A DNA stretch of 64,000 nucleotides from Microbacterium esteraromaticum. GTDB lineage: Bacteria; Actinomycetota; Actinomycetes; Actinomycetales; Microbacteriaceae. Shown here one piece after another: positions 46,797-56,150 of this stretch. The notes below the pieces were generated by a model that did not search any database, had not been told where the DNA came from, and saw nothing but the letters and a program-made list of their open reading frames with translations. The stretch spans positions 1,116,001-1,180,000 of the forward strand of contig NZ_CP118100.1 in assembly GCF_028747645.1 (NCBI RefSeq). The letters are read 5' to 3'. Position numbers and translations under genes: made by a program. Positions within the stretch are counted from its first letter, which is position 1. Every line of letters begins with the position of its first letter.

Positions 46797-48499
46797 GATT
46801 GCGCATCGGCATCCGCCTGATCGCGGTACTCGCGGCGGGGCTGCTTCTGGCGGGATGCGCCGGGTTGCCCACATCCGGACCTCCCAACGCCGGGCTTCCC
46901 GTCGGCGAGGACGGTGACGCCACCAGCTTCACGCCGATCGCGCGCGGTCCCGAACCGGGGGCTGGACCCGAGGAGATCGTCTCGCGCTTCCTGGAGGCGT
47001 CGATGACGCCGCGGAACAACTGGGAGATCGCGCATCAGTTCCTGACTGAGGAGTTCTCTCCCGAGTGGGATCCTGACAGCGGAGTCGCGATCGACTCGTC
47101 CATCCTCACGAGAGAGTTCACCTCGACGGTGGACGCGGACGACGAGTCGGCGACGACGGCGGAGGTCACGGTTCAGCTCGAGCAGATCGCCGGCGTGGAC
47201 GGCGATGGCGCGTACACGGCCGCAGACGGCACGGCCAAGGCCACCTACCGGCTCGTCCGGCCCGAAGGCGGTGAGTGGCGCATCTCCGAGGCACAGGACG
47301 GCATCACGCTGGATATCGGGACGTTCGGTCAGGTCTATGAGAAGTTCTCACTGAAGTACTTCGACCCGAATTGGAATCACCTCGTCCCCGACGTGCGCTG
47401 GTTCCCACGGCTAGAAGCGATGGCCAGCACTGTTACCCGCTCGCTGATCTCGGGAACGCCCAGTGACTGGCTCGACCCCGCAGTGCGCACGGCGTTCCCG
47501 GCCGATGTGTCGCTCGTCGGTGACGCCGTACCGATCGACTCTTCGAGGGTCGCTTCGGTGTCGCTGTCCCGGTCGGCGCTGTCGGCATCCGGCACCGTGC
47601 TCGCGCGGATGCGGACGCAACTGGAAGAGAGCCTCTCCGGAACCGGTGTCGCCGAGGTCAGGTTCTTCGTCGAGGGCGCGCCGTTGGATGCCGGCACCGT
47701 GTCGCTTGACCAACCGATCACCGACCCGGGCGTGATGGTGCAGACCTCTGATGCGTTCGGCACGGCCTCTGCTGGCGAGGTCGCTCCCGTGACGGGCCTC
47801 AGCGCGCAGATCGACGCGATCGCCTCACCGTTGCGCTCGATCGACGTGTCGCTCGATGCGCTGCTCGCGGCGACGCAGCTGCAGGACGGGCACGTGTACG
47901 CCGTGCGCGATGGGCGCACGACCGAGCTTGACAGCCGAACAGGGCTGATCGTGCCGTCGCTCGACCCGTACGGCTACGCGTGGTCGGTACCGCGCGGTAC
48001 TCCCGCCGATCTGCAGGCCTGGAGCACCGATGTCGTCCCGCACTCCGTCGCGGGTGCGTGGCCGGGGGCGGAGCAGATCAGCCACGTGCGCGTGGCCGCG
48101 GACGGCGCGAGGGTCGCCGCGATCGTCACGAACGGTGGGCAACACCGCCTGCTGGTCGCGTCGATCATCCGCGATGAAGTCGGGGTGCCGCTCGCACTCT
48201 CGTCAGAGATACCCGAGATCGCGGTGCTCAACGGTCCGGGCCGTGGGCTGGCATGGGTCGGCTCGGACTCGGTCGCCGTGCTCACCACTGCGCCGGATTC
48301 CACGCTGACCACGTATGTGATCGGTGGTCCGGCCTCGTCCTCACCAGCTCCGGTGGACGCCGTCTCGCTGGCGGGGGCACGGACGACGACCGGCCTGCGT
48401 GTGCTGTCCGACGACGGATCCGTGTACGCGTTGCGCGGTTCGTCCTGGCAGAAGGCCGTGGAAGACGTGCTCGTGCTGGGAACCCGCGCCGGGTACTGA
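46793..48499 (+). CDS. lpqB: Lipoprotein LpqB
   Basis: A 568-residue lipoprotein with lipobox LLAGC, cysteine C22, then the LpqB N-terminal region (GLPTSGPPNAGLP, FLEASMTPRNNWEIAHQFLTEEFSPEWDP) and a beta-propeller-like C-terminal half. LpqB interacts with the MtrB sensor domain and modulates MtrA signalling in relatives. ATG overlaps the mtrB stop. Confidence 0.94.
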   Translation: MRLRIGIRLIAVLAAGLLLAGCAGLPTSGPPNAGLPVGEDGDATSFTPIARGPEPGAGPEEIVSRFLEASMTPRNNWEIAHQFLTEEFSPEWDPDSGVAIDSSILTREFTSTVDADDESATTAEVTVQLEQIAGVDGDGAYTAADGTAKATYRLVRPEGGEWRISEAQDGITLDIGTFGQVYEKFSLKYFDPNWNHLVPDVRWFPRLEAMASTVTRSLISGTPSDWLDPAVRTAFPADVSLVGDAVPIDSSRVASVSLSRSALSASGTVLARMRTQLEESLSGTGVAEVRFFVEGAPLDAGTVSLDQPITDPGVMVQTSDAFGTASAGEVAPVTGLSAQIDAIASPLRSIDVSLDALLAATQLQDGHVYAVRDGRTTELDSRTGLIVPSLDPYGYAWSVPRGTPADLQAWSTDVVPHSVAGAWPGAEQISHVRVAADGARVAAIVTNGGQHRLLVASIIRDEVGVPLALSSEIPEIAVLNGPGRGLAWVGSDSVAVLTTAPDSTLTTYVIGGPASSSPAPVDAVSLAGARTTTGLRVLSDDGSVYALRGSSWQKAVEDVLVLGTRAGY

Positions 48500-48603
48500 A
48501 CACTCGCTGACCGTCCGTGCACATCGGACGGGATCGGGCAGGTTGTGCACGGAATGCGCGTTGGCGGCCTCTGCGGTGTGTGCATGTGCGCCAGTGTCAA
48601 CGC

Positions 48604-49251
48604 ATGGACGCCGATGGTTGGGCCCGGCTCGGGCGGGAGGCACTTGCCTTCCTTCTGGCGGCGACGTGCCCAGGATGCGATCTTCCCGGCGCGCTCCTGT
48701 GCGATTCGTGCCGGTCGCTGTTGGCGCCGCAGCCGATCCTCGTATCGACCCCGCAAGGCCTTGCTGTGCGGGCAGCACTGACGTACGAAGGTGTGGCGGC
48801 GCGGAGCATCCGACGTCTCAAGGAGGACGGCGCGACGATGCTCGCGCATCCGCTCGGAGCCGCCGTCGCCGGCATCCTCGCCGAAGCCGATGCCGCCGTC
48901 GTGCCCGTCCCCACCAGCCGCGCCGCGTACCGGCGGCGCGGATACCGCGTGCCGGAGCTGCTCGTGCGCAGAGCGGGACTCCGTGCGCATCGGATGCTGG
49001 CATCCGCACGTCGCACCCGGGATCAGCGCGCGCTCGACCGCGAGGCACGCGCGCGCAACGTCGCCGGCAGCCTGCGTGTGCGCGGCGGTGCTGCGCCTGG
49101 CACCCGGGTGGTGATCTTCGACGACGTCGTGACCACCGGGGCCACGCTGGATGAGGCCGCGCGGGCGTTGCGTGCGGCCGGGCTGAACCCGATCGGAGCG
49201 GTTGCGCTCGCCGCGACACCACGTCGAATCGAGCTCACCGGAAACTTCTGA
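48604..49251 (+). CDS. comF: ComF family phosphoribosyltransferase-like protein
   Basis: A 215-residue protein with an N-terminal zinc ribbon CPGCDLPG...CDSC and a phosphoribosyltransferase domain ending in the PRPP loop RVVIFDDVVTTGAT. ComF proteins act in DNA uptake in naturally competent species; here it is a standard neighbour between lpqB and hpf, and competence is not implied. ATG 48604 places the zinc ribbon close to the N-terminus; the frame is open further upstream but without a ribosome site. Confidence 0.9.
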   Translation: MDADGWARLGREALAFLLAATCPGCDLPGALLCDSCRSLLAPQPILVSTPQGLAVRAALTYEGVAARSIRRLKEDGATMLAHPLGAAVAGILAEADAAVVPVPTSRAAYRRRGYRVPELLVRRAGLRAHRMLASARRTRDQRALDREARARNVAGSLRVRGGAAPGTRVVIFDDVVTTGATLDEAARALRAAGLNPIGAVALAATPRRIELTGNF

Positions 49252-49320
49252 AAAGACACGGCTCGCGGGTAGTGACATGAGCCGGAACGGGGACTAGCGT
49301 AGGGGGTCACAAGGCGACCG

Positions 49321-49346
49321 CGGTCCGCCCTTGGCCGGGTGGACCG
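49321..49346 (+). other. Leader hairpin immediately before hpf ribosome site
   Basis: A ten-base-pair stem (49321-49330 with 49337-49346, one G.U pair) and a six-base loop ends four bases before the Shine-Dalgarno AAGGAGG (49351-49357) of hpf. It lies in the probable hpf leader and may modulate ribosome access. Confidence 0.45.
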
Positions 49347-49362
49347 GGACAAGGAGGCAGTG

Positions 49363-50016
49363 ATGGAAACGAGCATCGTCGGCGTCGGAGTGAGCATCTC
49401 CGATCGGTTCCGGACGGTTGTCGAGGAGAAGACAGCGCGTATCCAGACGCTCGCACCGCGAGCGATGCGACTCGAGATCAAGGTCACGCACCGCGCCTAC
49501 CGCAACGGTCGTCGTCCCGATGAGACGGTCGAGCTCACCCTGCTCGGCAAGGGACCGGTCGTTCGTGCCGAGGCGATCGACCCCGACAAGTTCACGGCGC
49601 TGGACATGGCACTCGACAAGCTGGCCGAGCAGCTGCGACGCGCCAAGGAGAAGCGCATCGACAGCCGCAACCAGAGCCGCGGGCCGCACTTCGAGAAGGG
49701 CATCGGCGCACTCGCGGGAATCGACGTGCAGCCGGCATCCGTCGACGTGCTGCAGGCCGTCGCGACCGGCGCAGTGCCCGTGGCTGAGGAAGAGGAGGAG
49801 TACTCGCCCGTGGTCATCCGCACGAAGAACTTCGATGCGGAGTGGATGACGGTCGAAGAAGCCGTCGACCGCATGGAGCTCGTGGGCCACGACTTCTTCC
49901 TGTTCGTGGACGCCCGCACCGACCACCCCAGCGTCGTCTACCGGCGCAAGGGCTGGGACTACGGCGTGATCTCGCTCACGACCGCGGCACCACCCGCCGA
50001 GGCACTCGCGTCCTGA
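49363..50016 (+). CDS. hpf: Long-form ribosome hibernation promoting factor
   Basis: A 217-residue long HPF. Residues about 1-105 are the ribosome-binding domain (METSIVGVGVSISDRF, RLEIKVTHRAYRNGRR); residues about 155-215 the dimerisation domain (IRTKNFDAEWMTVEEAVDRMELVGHDFFLF). It dimerises 70S ribosomes in stationary phase. AAGGAGG precedes ATG 49363; an upstream GTG at 49339 is not supported. A strong terminator follows. Confidence 0.95.
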   Translation: METSIVGVGVSISDRFRTVVEEKTARIQTLAPRAMRLEIKVTHRAYRNGRRPDETVELTLLGKGPVVRAEAIDPDKFTALDMALDKLAEQLRRAKEKRIDSRNQSRGPHFEKGIGALAGIDVQPASVDVLQAVATGAVPVAEEEEEYSPVVIRTKNFDAEWMTVEEAVDRMELVGHDFFLFVDARTDHPSVVYRRKGWDYGVISLTTAAPPAEALAS

Positions 50017-50095
50017 CAGCGGGATCCCGACCGGCGGGCGGCGCCCCGCACTCCGAGATGTCGTCCGGACGGGAAGGTCCCGCACAGCACGTCTG

Positions 50096-50131
50096 AAAGG
50101 CCCCGGTGAGCACTCGCTCACCGGGGCCTTT
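50096..50131 (+). terminator. Rho-independent terminator after hpf
   Basis: A perfect 16-base-pair stem (50096-50111 with 50116-50131), four-base loop, AAA before and TTT after the G+C core. It separates hpf from the downstream surface-protein gene and could work in both directions. Confidence 0.85.
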
Positions 50132-50277
50132 CGTGTGCGCGAACGCCCGGTCATCTGTGGTTCATCCCGGCGTCACCGGGCATGAGTAGCTTCGCCGTGG
50201 CGCCCCGGCGTGGCCGTTCAGGCCGTCACCGGACTTCCCCGTACGGCGCTTGACAACTCGAAAGGTGAACTGTTCTC

Positions 50278-53200
50278 GTGGCTTCGTCGTCGTTATCCCG
50301 TCTTAAATCCACGGTGGTTGTTGGGCTCGCATTGGGGCTCACCGTCGGTGTGGTGGCCGTACCCCCGCAGCCCGCAGCCTATGCGGCCCCGGACACCGGA
50401 GGGCTCGATCTCGACAACGGCGAGTCCAGCCTGCTGCGGGCTGATACACGCCGTATCGCCCCCGGTCTGGAGGCGACCAGCTTCGATCGTCTGCAGCCGG
50501 AGGGCTGGGTCACCGGCGACGTGTTGGTCGCCGACCTGTCCACCTCGACGCTGCAGATGGACATCAGTGACTCGGGCGCGTTGAGCCGGCCCGCACCGCT
50601 GACGGAGCATGCGCTGGGAGAGAGCGCTGTCGCAGCGGTCAACGGCTCGTTCTTCGACATCAACAACTCCGGTGTCGCGCAGGGCACCAATATCTCGGTG
50701 GCGGATGGTCTGAAGACCACGAGCCCGGCACCGACCGAGAGCCTCACGCTCTCTGCCGGCATCGCGGCTGTGCAGCGGTTGAGCTCGGCGGCCACGGTCG
50801 AGATCGGCGAGGTGACGCACGCCGTCGCGGGGGTGAACAGTATCTCGATCCCGGCTGGCGGGCTGGGGTACTTCACGTCCATCTGGGGGGAGTATCCACT
50901 GGCGCGGGCGATCGGCGGACCGGCCAACATCGACCCTTCCTTCCTGCGCGTCGAGATCCGCGACGGGCAGGTTGCCCGCTTCAGCTCCGATCTGACTGAG
51001 ATCACCGAACCGGCCGCCATCCCCACCGGCACCGGGATCCTGCTCGCGCGGGGAGCGGCCGTCGATCTGCTCGCCGGTGTCGCCGTCGGCGACCCGCTAC
51101 CTGTGACGGTGCGCGCGGATGCTGACGTGGACATGGCGATCAGCGGCAACCAGCGACTCGTCGTCGACGGCACGGTCGTCGGTCAGAACGGCTCGAGCGA
51201 GCCGCGCACGGCCGCGGGGGTGAGCGCCGACGGAACGACGGTCTACATCGTCTCGATCGATGGCCGACAGAGCCACTCTCGCGGAATGCGGTTGGATGAG
51301 CTCGGTGAGTTCCTCGTCGAGCTCGGCGCGCACAACGCCGTCAACCTCGACGGCGGCGGCTCCAGCTCGCTGCTGCTGCGTGAACCGGGAACGACCGCGC
51401 TGAGTGTCGCCAACGCTCCCTCCGATGGAGTGCTGCGCAGCGTACCCAACAGCCTGGTGTTCTCGTCGACGGCGCCGGAGGGCGGCGTCGAGGGCGTGGC
51501 GGTCACGCCCGTGATCGACGCGGATACCGCGACGAACGTCTTCCCCGGCCTGTCGCGCACGCTCTCCGCCACGGGGTTGGACGCCAACCTGACGGCTGTT
51601 CCCGCGACGGGAGAGTTCGACGTGACCGGTGATCATGCTGAACTGACCCTGCTCGATGGCGCGACCGCGGTCGTGACGGGGATCACCGCCGGACGAGCGC
51701 CCGTCACGTTCGCCGCCGAGGGGCACTCGTCCACGGTCTCGCTGCGCGTGCTCGGTGCTCTGCACCAGTTGCGGGCGAGCAGCAGCGTGATCGCGTTGGA
51801 GGACGCCGCGTCCACGGCGACGGTGCGGATCACGGGTGTGGATGCCGATGGGTTCACCGCGCCCATGGAAGCGCGCGACATCACCGTCACCTCGGGTGCA
51901 GATGTGCGGGTGGAGTCCGATGGTCGGGACGCCTTCACGATTGTGCCGGAGACGGCCTCCGGAGCCGCCACCGTGAGCTTCTCGGTCGGTGAGCATCGCG
52001 TTGATGTCGCCGTGACCGTCGGCCTGGAAGAGCGGGGGATCACCGATCTGGCCGACGCGACCGAGTGGATCTTCCGCTCGGACCGCGCCACGGGCACGCT
52101 GAGCACGGCCGAGGGGCCGGACGGTCTGACGGCGCTGAAGCTCACCTACGACTTCGCCAGTTCGACGGGCACGCGCGGTGCCTATGCCGTAGCACCGGAG
52201 GGCATCGAGGTGCCGGGGCAGCCGCAGGCGATCACGATGTGGCTTCATGGTGACGGCAACGCGACGTGGCCGCGGCTGCAGGTCAAGACGGGCAATGGCA
52301 CCACCATGAACCTCGACGGCCCCCACACCGGCTGGACGGGGTGGCAGCAGGTCAGGTTCCCGGTGCCGACCGGAACCGCGTTCCCGCTCTCGATCCAGCG
52401 GGTGCGGATGATGGAGACCTCCGGGGCGCGCCAGTATCAGGGTGAGACGATGTTCGCCGGGCTGACCGCTGTCGTGGCACCTGATGTCGAACAGCCCGTC
52501 GCACAAGCGGTTCACGACGCGGTGATCGTCACCAACGGCACGGTCGATGACCGCACGCAGCGGATCGCGGTGATGAGCGACGCCCAGTTCGTCGCGCGCA
52601 ACCCGGATGGGCCGAATGTGCAGGGCGCTCGGCAGACGCTCCGCGAGATCCTCGCCGCGGAACCGGAGATGTTCATCATCACCGGAGACTTCGTCGATGA
52701 GGCCGCGCCTGAGGACTTCGACCTCGCGCGCCGGATCCTCGACGAGGAGATCGGCGACAGGTTGCCGTGGATCTATGTGCCGGGAAACCACGAGGTGATG
52801 GGCGGTCCGATTCAGAACTTCATCGACGAGTTCGGTCCGACGCGACACAGCACACGCGTGGGCAGCACACTCATCGTGACGCTGGACACCTCACACGGGT
52901 CGTTCAACCGGTCCGATCCGACGCAGCTGCGATTCCTGGAGCAGGCTCTGGCCACGGCCGGCAATGACGATGACATCACCGGCGTGCTGGTCTTCGCGCA
53001 CCATCCTGTCGATGACCCGAAGCCCAGCAAGGACAGCCAGATCTCGGATCGCCTGGAGGCGCGCCGGTTCGCGGAGCGTCTCGCCGAGTTCCGCGCGGAC
53101 ACGGGCAAGTCGATCGCTGCCGTGAGCGCGCACGCTGGGGTGTTCCACGCGTCGAGTTTCGACGGCGTGTCGAACCTGCTCACCGGAAACAGCGGCAAGT

Positions 53201-53937
53201 CGCCCTCCGGTCTGCCGGAGAACGGTGGTTTCACCGGCTGGGCGATGCTCGGCATCGAGCCCGGGGCGGGTGTCGTCGGCGACGCGCCTGATCCGGTGGT
53301 CAGCCGCACCGACTGGATGCGGGCAGAGGTCACGCCGCGCGTCGATGCGGTCACCCTCGGGGCGAGTGTGCCGATCCCTGCGGCGATGACGGTCGGCGAG
53401 AGCGTGTCGATCGATGCGACGATCTCGCAGGACGGCGGCCGCATCGTGCCGGTGGGGTGGCCGATGAGCGCCCAGTGGGGCGGCGATGCGGTGGTCGTCG
53501 ATGACGGCTCGGTCGTGCCCAGCGGGGCACGGGCGTTCAGCGCCGCTGAGGCTGTGCCGGCGGCTGTGCTGCGAGTGAACCCGGTCACGGGAATGCTCAC
53601 GGCGACCGGCGAGGGAACCGCGACGATCCGGTTGACGGTGGGCGGCGAGCAGGTCGAGCACATCATCACCGTCCGCGCTGATCCGGAGGTGCCGACCGAT
53701 CCGGAGGTTCCGACGGACCCCGAGGTCCCGACCGATCCGGAGAAGCCCGTCGATCCGGAGCAGCCGACCGATCCGGAGGAGCCGATCGATTCCGGCGATG
53801 GCGCGGCGGATGCCGGCTCGGACGGCGAACTGGCCACGACGGGTGCTGACACCCTGCGCGTGCTTGGTGTGCTGCTCGTCGCGTTCGTCCTGACGGCCGC
53901 AGGCGCGCTGATGGTGGTGCGCCGCCGCACGGCCTGA
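50278..53937 (+). CDS. Sortase-anchored phosphodiester glycosidase / metallophosphoesterase fusion
   Basis: A 1219-residue exported protein. Signal peptide 1-36 (cleavage near YAA). Residues about 110-395 are a phosphodiester-glycosidase (NAGPA-like) domain: AVAAVNGSFFDINNSG and NLDGGGSSSLLL. About 400-750 are Ig-like or carbohydrate-binding-like beta domains. About 760-1005 are a calcineurin-like phosphoesterase with MSDAQF, ITGDFVDE, PGNHE and FAHHP. Then an Ig-like part, a PEVPTD-type repeat spacer (about 1136-1170) and a LATTG sorting signal (about 1185-1189), hydrophobic stretch and RRR. Likely acts on phosphodiester-linked sugars at the wall. GTG start with AAAGGTGA upstream. It separates hpf from secA. 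Confidence 0.88.
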   Translation: MASSSLSRLKSTVVVGLALGLTVGVVAVPPQPAAYAAPDTGGLDLDNGESSLLRADTRRIAPGLEATSFDRLQPEGWVTGDVLVADLSTSTLQMDISDSGALSRPAPLTEHALGESAVAAVNGSFFDINNSGVAQGTNISVADGLKTTSPAPTESLTLSAGIAAVQRLSSAATVEIGEVTHAVAGVNSISIPAGGLGYFTSIWGEYPLARAIGGPANIDPSFLRVEIRDGQVARFSSDLTEITEPAAIPTGTGILLARGAAVDLLAGVAVGDPLPVTVRADADVDMAISGNQRLVVDGTVVGQNGSSEPRTAAGVSADGTTVYIVSIDGRQSHSRGMRLDELGEFLVELGAHNAVNLDGGGSSSLLLREPGTTALSVANAPSDGVLRSVPNSLVFSSTAPEGGVEGVAVTPVIDADTATNVFPGLSRTLSATGLDANLTAVPATGEFDVTGDHAELTLLDGATAVVTGITAGRAPVTFAAEGHSSTVSLRVLGALHQLRASSSVIALEDAASTATVRITGVDADGFTAPMEARDITVTSGADVRVESDGRDAFTIVPETASGAATVSFSVGEHRVDVAVTVGLEERGITDLADATEWIFRSDRATGTLSTAEGPDGLTALKLTYDFASSTGTRGAYAVAPEGIEVPGQPQAITMWLHGDGNATWPRLQVKTGNGTTMNLDGPHTGWTGWQQVRFPVPTGTAFPLSIQRVRMMETSGARQYQGETMFAGLTAVVAPDVEQPVAQAVHDAVIVTNGTVDDRTQRIAVMSDAQFVARNPDGPNVQGARQTLREILAAEPEMFIITGDFVDEAAPEDFDLARRILDEEIGDRLPWIYVPGNHEVMGGPIQNFIDEFGPTRHSTRVGSTLIVTLDTSHGSFNRSDPTQLRFLEQALATAGNDDDITGVLVFAHHPVDDPKPSKDSQISDRLEARRFAERLAEFRADTGKSIAAVSAHAGVFHASSFDGVSNLLTGNSGKSPSGLPENGGFTGWAMLGIEPGAGVVGDAPDPVVSRTDWMRAEVTPRVDAVTLGASVPIPAAMTVGESVSIDATISQDGGRIVPVGWPMSAQWGGDAVVVDDGSVVPSGARAFSAAEAVPAAVLRVNPVTGMLTATGEGTATIRLTVGGEQVEHIITVRADPEVPTDPEVPTDPEVPTDPEKPVDPEQPTDPEEPIDSGDGAADAGSDGELATTGADTLRVLGVLLVAFVLTAAGALMVVRRRTA

Positions 53938-53952
53938 GTAGCCGCACACAGC

Positions 53953-53985
53953 AAGGCGCCGCCGGGCTCAGCCCGGCGGCGCCTT
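53953..53985. terminator. Terminator after the surface glycosidase gene
   Basis: A 16-base inverted repeat (53953-53968 with 53970-53985) with one central base, very G+C rich and flanked by AA/TT. It lies between convergent genes and could stop both. Confidence 0.75.
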
Positions 53986-54007
53986 CGTCTGAATGCGAGT
54001 GGCGGCG

Positions 54008-55333
54008 TCAGTCGAAGATGCCGTCGAGGATGCTGCCGATGACGAGTCCGCCGAGTACGCCGCTGACGATGTCGCCGCCACCGCCGCCGCGTCGGCCGCC
54101 CGGGCCCCACCCCTGGTTGCCGCCCCAGCCCTGATCCTGCGGGCGGGCCGAGTCGATGTCGCGCTGCGCGAGCTGCAGGGCTTCGGATGCCAGCTGCGCG
54201 ACCCGGCGGGCGGCCGAGAGCGCCTGCTCGCGGGTCTCCTCGGCGGGGAGCAGCGCGGGCACATCGGTGCGCAGTCGCTCAGCCTCGGCCAGGCGGGTGC
54301 GGGCATCTGCGCCGATCCACCCGCGGTGGCCGGCGATCAGGCCGCGAGCAACCCCCAGCTGGCGGTCGGCATCGTCGAGCGAGTGCTGCACGTGCTCGAG
54401 CGAGGGGAGCGGATGCTGGGCGCGGTAGTTCGCCTTATCGATGGCCGCATCCAGCGCGGCGTTGGCCGTGCGCAGATCGCTGAGCTCGGCGAACGGATCG
54501 TTGGGCTGGCCGGTCGGCGTGAGCGCCCGCAGTGCAGCATTCAGCGCGGCGGTGGCCGCGACCACCTCGGGCGTTTGCGGAGCGTTGCGGGCCGCGGCGA
54601 TGTCCTCGCGCGAATCGGCGACGACATCGGCGAGCGTCGACTCGGCACGCAGCGCCTCGATCTCGAAATCCTCGACCGCGTCGAGGATGGCGCCGGCGCG
54701 GCGCACGGCCTCCGTCGCCGTCTCCAGCGCGAGGTTGGCCTCTTGATTCTGCTGTGCAGCACGGCGACGCTCAGAGACATCGGCGCCGTGTGTGGCGAAC
54801 GCGATCAGCTGCTCGGACTCCTCGGCGGCGGAGGAGATGCGGTGCATCGCGGACTCGGCGTATCGGGACGACAGACGCTCGATCGTGGCGCGCGCCTGCG
54901 GCACCCGGCTGCTCAGTGCGTCAGCATCCGCACGCACACGCGCGACCACTTGCGGAGCGTTGCGCACCTTCGCGATCGTGTCGGCGAGCGCCGAGGTCTT
55001 CTCGTCGAGCAGGCCGTCCGCCCACTCGCACAGCTGCACGATGCGCGCATTGCGGGTGCGCAGTTCTTCTTCAGTGTCCGGGATCTCGTCGTGGTTGAGC
55101 TGGTGCAGCTGGAACGCCTCGCGCAGATGCGTGCGCACGGCGTGCAGCGCCGCACCCAGGTCGGCCGTCAGCGAGTCGCCGAGTTCGGCCTGGGCGAATG
55201 CCAGCTCATCGCCGGCCGTGCGGATTCGCTCATCCGCCGCGACCAGCGCCTGCTGCGCCTGGCGCGCCAGATCTGCGTCCTGCGCCTGCTGCGCTTCCTG
55301 CTCACGTTTGCGTCTGCCCCAGAAACCGGCCAT
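54008..55333 (-). CDS. Uncharacterised coiled-coil protein with Gly-rich C-terminus
   Basis: A 441-residue protein of unknown function. Residues about 8-370 are almost wholly helical, with long Ala/Arg/Glu/Gln-rich coiled coils; the C-terminus has a WGGNQGWGPGGRRGGGGGD stretch then a hydrophobic GVLGGLVIGSILDGIFD. That ending resembles the tails of actinobacterial TPM-domain membrane proteins, but the TPM domain and signal peptide are missing. ATG 55331-55333 lies seven bases after TAGGAT on its strand, favouring it over GTG 55339. Could bind membranes by its tail. Confidence 0.75.
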   Translation of the reverse strand: MAGFWGRRKREQEAQQAQDADLARQAQQALVAADERIRTAGDELAFAQAELGDSLTADLGAALHAVRTHLREAFQLHQLNHDEIPDTEEELRTRNARIVQLCEWADGLLDEKTSALADTIAKVRNAPQVVARVRADADALSSRVPQARATIERLSSRYAESAMHRISSAAEESEQLIAFATHGADVSERRRAAQQNQEANLALETATEAVRRAGAILDAVEDFEIEALRAESTLADVVADSREDIAAARNAPQTPEVVAATAALNAALRALTPTGQPNDPFAELSDLRTANAALDAAIDKANYRAQHPLPSLEHVQHSLDDADRQLGVARGLIAGHRGWIGADARTRLAEAERLRTDVPALLPAEETREQALSAARRVAQLASEALQLAQRDIDSARPQDQGWGGNQGWGPGGRRGGGGGDIVSGVLGGLVIGSILDGIFD

Positions 55334-55346
55334 GCCCACGATCCTA
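55334..55346 (-). promoter_or_regulatory. Candidate leaderless -10 for coiled-coil gene
   Basis: TAGGAT on the - strand ends seven bases before ATG 55333, and no Shine-Dalgarno is visible. Confidence 0.45.
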
Positions 55347-55507
55347 CGGGGAGCAGGCGATGCCGACGCTGTGGGCGGGTGCGCCTTCGGCGAACGCCCG
55401 CGCCGACACCCCGTGCTACCGCCGACACCCCTGGGTATGGTCGTCCATAACCCGGGGTGTCGACAGCAGGTGGGGGTCTCGACGGAGTGGGTGGGGGATG
55501 CCGGGGC

Positions 55508-56101
55508 TCAGGCGACCTCGCGGACCGGTCGTCCTCGTCGGGGGCGCTCGGCGGAGAGCTCCAGCTCTCGAAGGTGCGATGGATGCCCGTGCAGTCTCTG
55601 CTCGACGTGGTCGAGCCACCGCAGCTCCGCCTCCGCAGCGAACAGCTGTGCGTCGAGGACCAGGGCGTGCGCCAGTTCTTCGGGCACCGTCGGTTCGGCA
55701 CCGCTGCGAACGCTGTCGTGAAGGCGCTGCCATCGAGCCTGCGCCGCATCGCGCTCGCCGCGGATCACGACGAAGGGATCCACCCCGGGCAGAGTCGCTG
55801 CGACCGCCAGCTTGATCGCCAGTTCGTCACGGGTGCCGGTGCCGCGCTGCACTGGTGAGTCCAGCCACGCCTGCACCTCGAGCCGGCCGGCCCCGGTGAT
55901 CTCGTAGTAGACATGGCCGTGCTCATCGGTATCGCCCTTCTCGACCAGGCCATCGCGTTCGAGTCTCTCCAGCGTGTTGTAGATCTGGCCGACGTTCAGT
56001 GGCCAGGTCGACCCGGTCCGTCGGTCGAACTCCGCGCGTAGCTGATAGCCGTAGCACGGTCCCTGGTCGAGGATGGCGAGCAGGCTCTGGCGGACGGACA
56101 T
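55508..56101 (-). CDS. PadR-family transcription regulator
   Basis: A 197-residue PadR regulator. Winged helix in the first about 85 residues (SVRQSLLAILDQGPCYGYQLRAEFDRRTGSTWPLNVGQIYNTLERLERDGLVEK) and a long C-terminal helical dimerisation part, the PadR-s2 type. PadR repressors usually control an adjacent efflux or stress gene; no such gene is adjacent, only secA divergently and the coiled-coil gene downstream. ATG 56099-56101 has GGAG upstream; the frame extends further but into the promoter. Confidence 0.9.
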   Translation of the reverse strand: MSVRQSLLAILDQGPCYGYQLRAEFDRRTGSTWPLNVGQIYNTLERLERDGLVEKGDTDEHGHVYYEITGAGRLEVQAWLDSPVQRGTGTRDELAIKLAVAATLPGVDPFVVIRGERDAAQARWQRLHDSVRSGAEPTVPEELAHALVLDAQLFAAEAELRWLDHVEQRLHGHPSHLRELELSAERPRRGRPVREVA

Positions 56102-56139
56102 GATGCGCTCCGATCGTTTGCCGGTATTGCATTTCTGCG

Positions 56140-56150
56140 TATATGTATAT
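56140..56150. promoter_or_regulatory. AT-rich palindrome upstream of padR (possible autoregulatory operator)
   Basis: TATATGTATAT is an AT-only palindrome-like run in a G+C-rich region, 39 bases before the padR start. PadR proteins often bind AT-rich inverted repeats in their own promoters. Not a confirmed site. Confidence 0.35.

Noticed and set aside
53680..53790. Regular DNA repeat resembling a CRISPR
   Set aside because: It encodes PEVPTD-type protein repeats in the spacer of the surface protein; units are too short and have no spacers.
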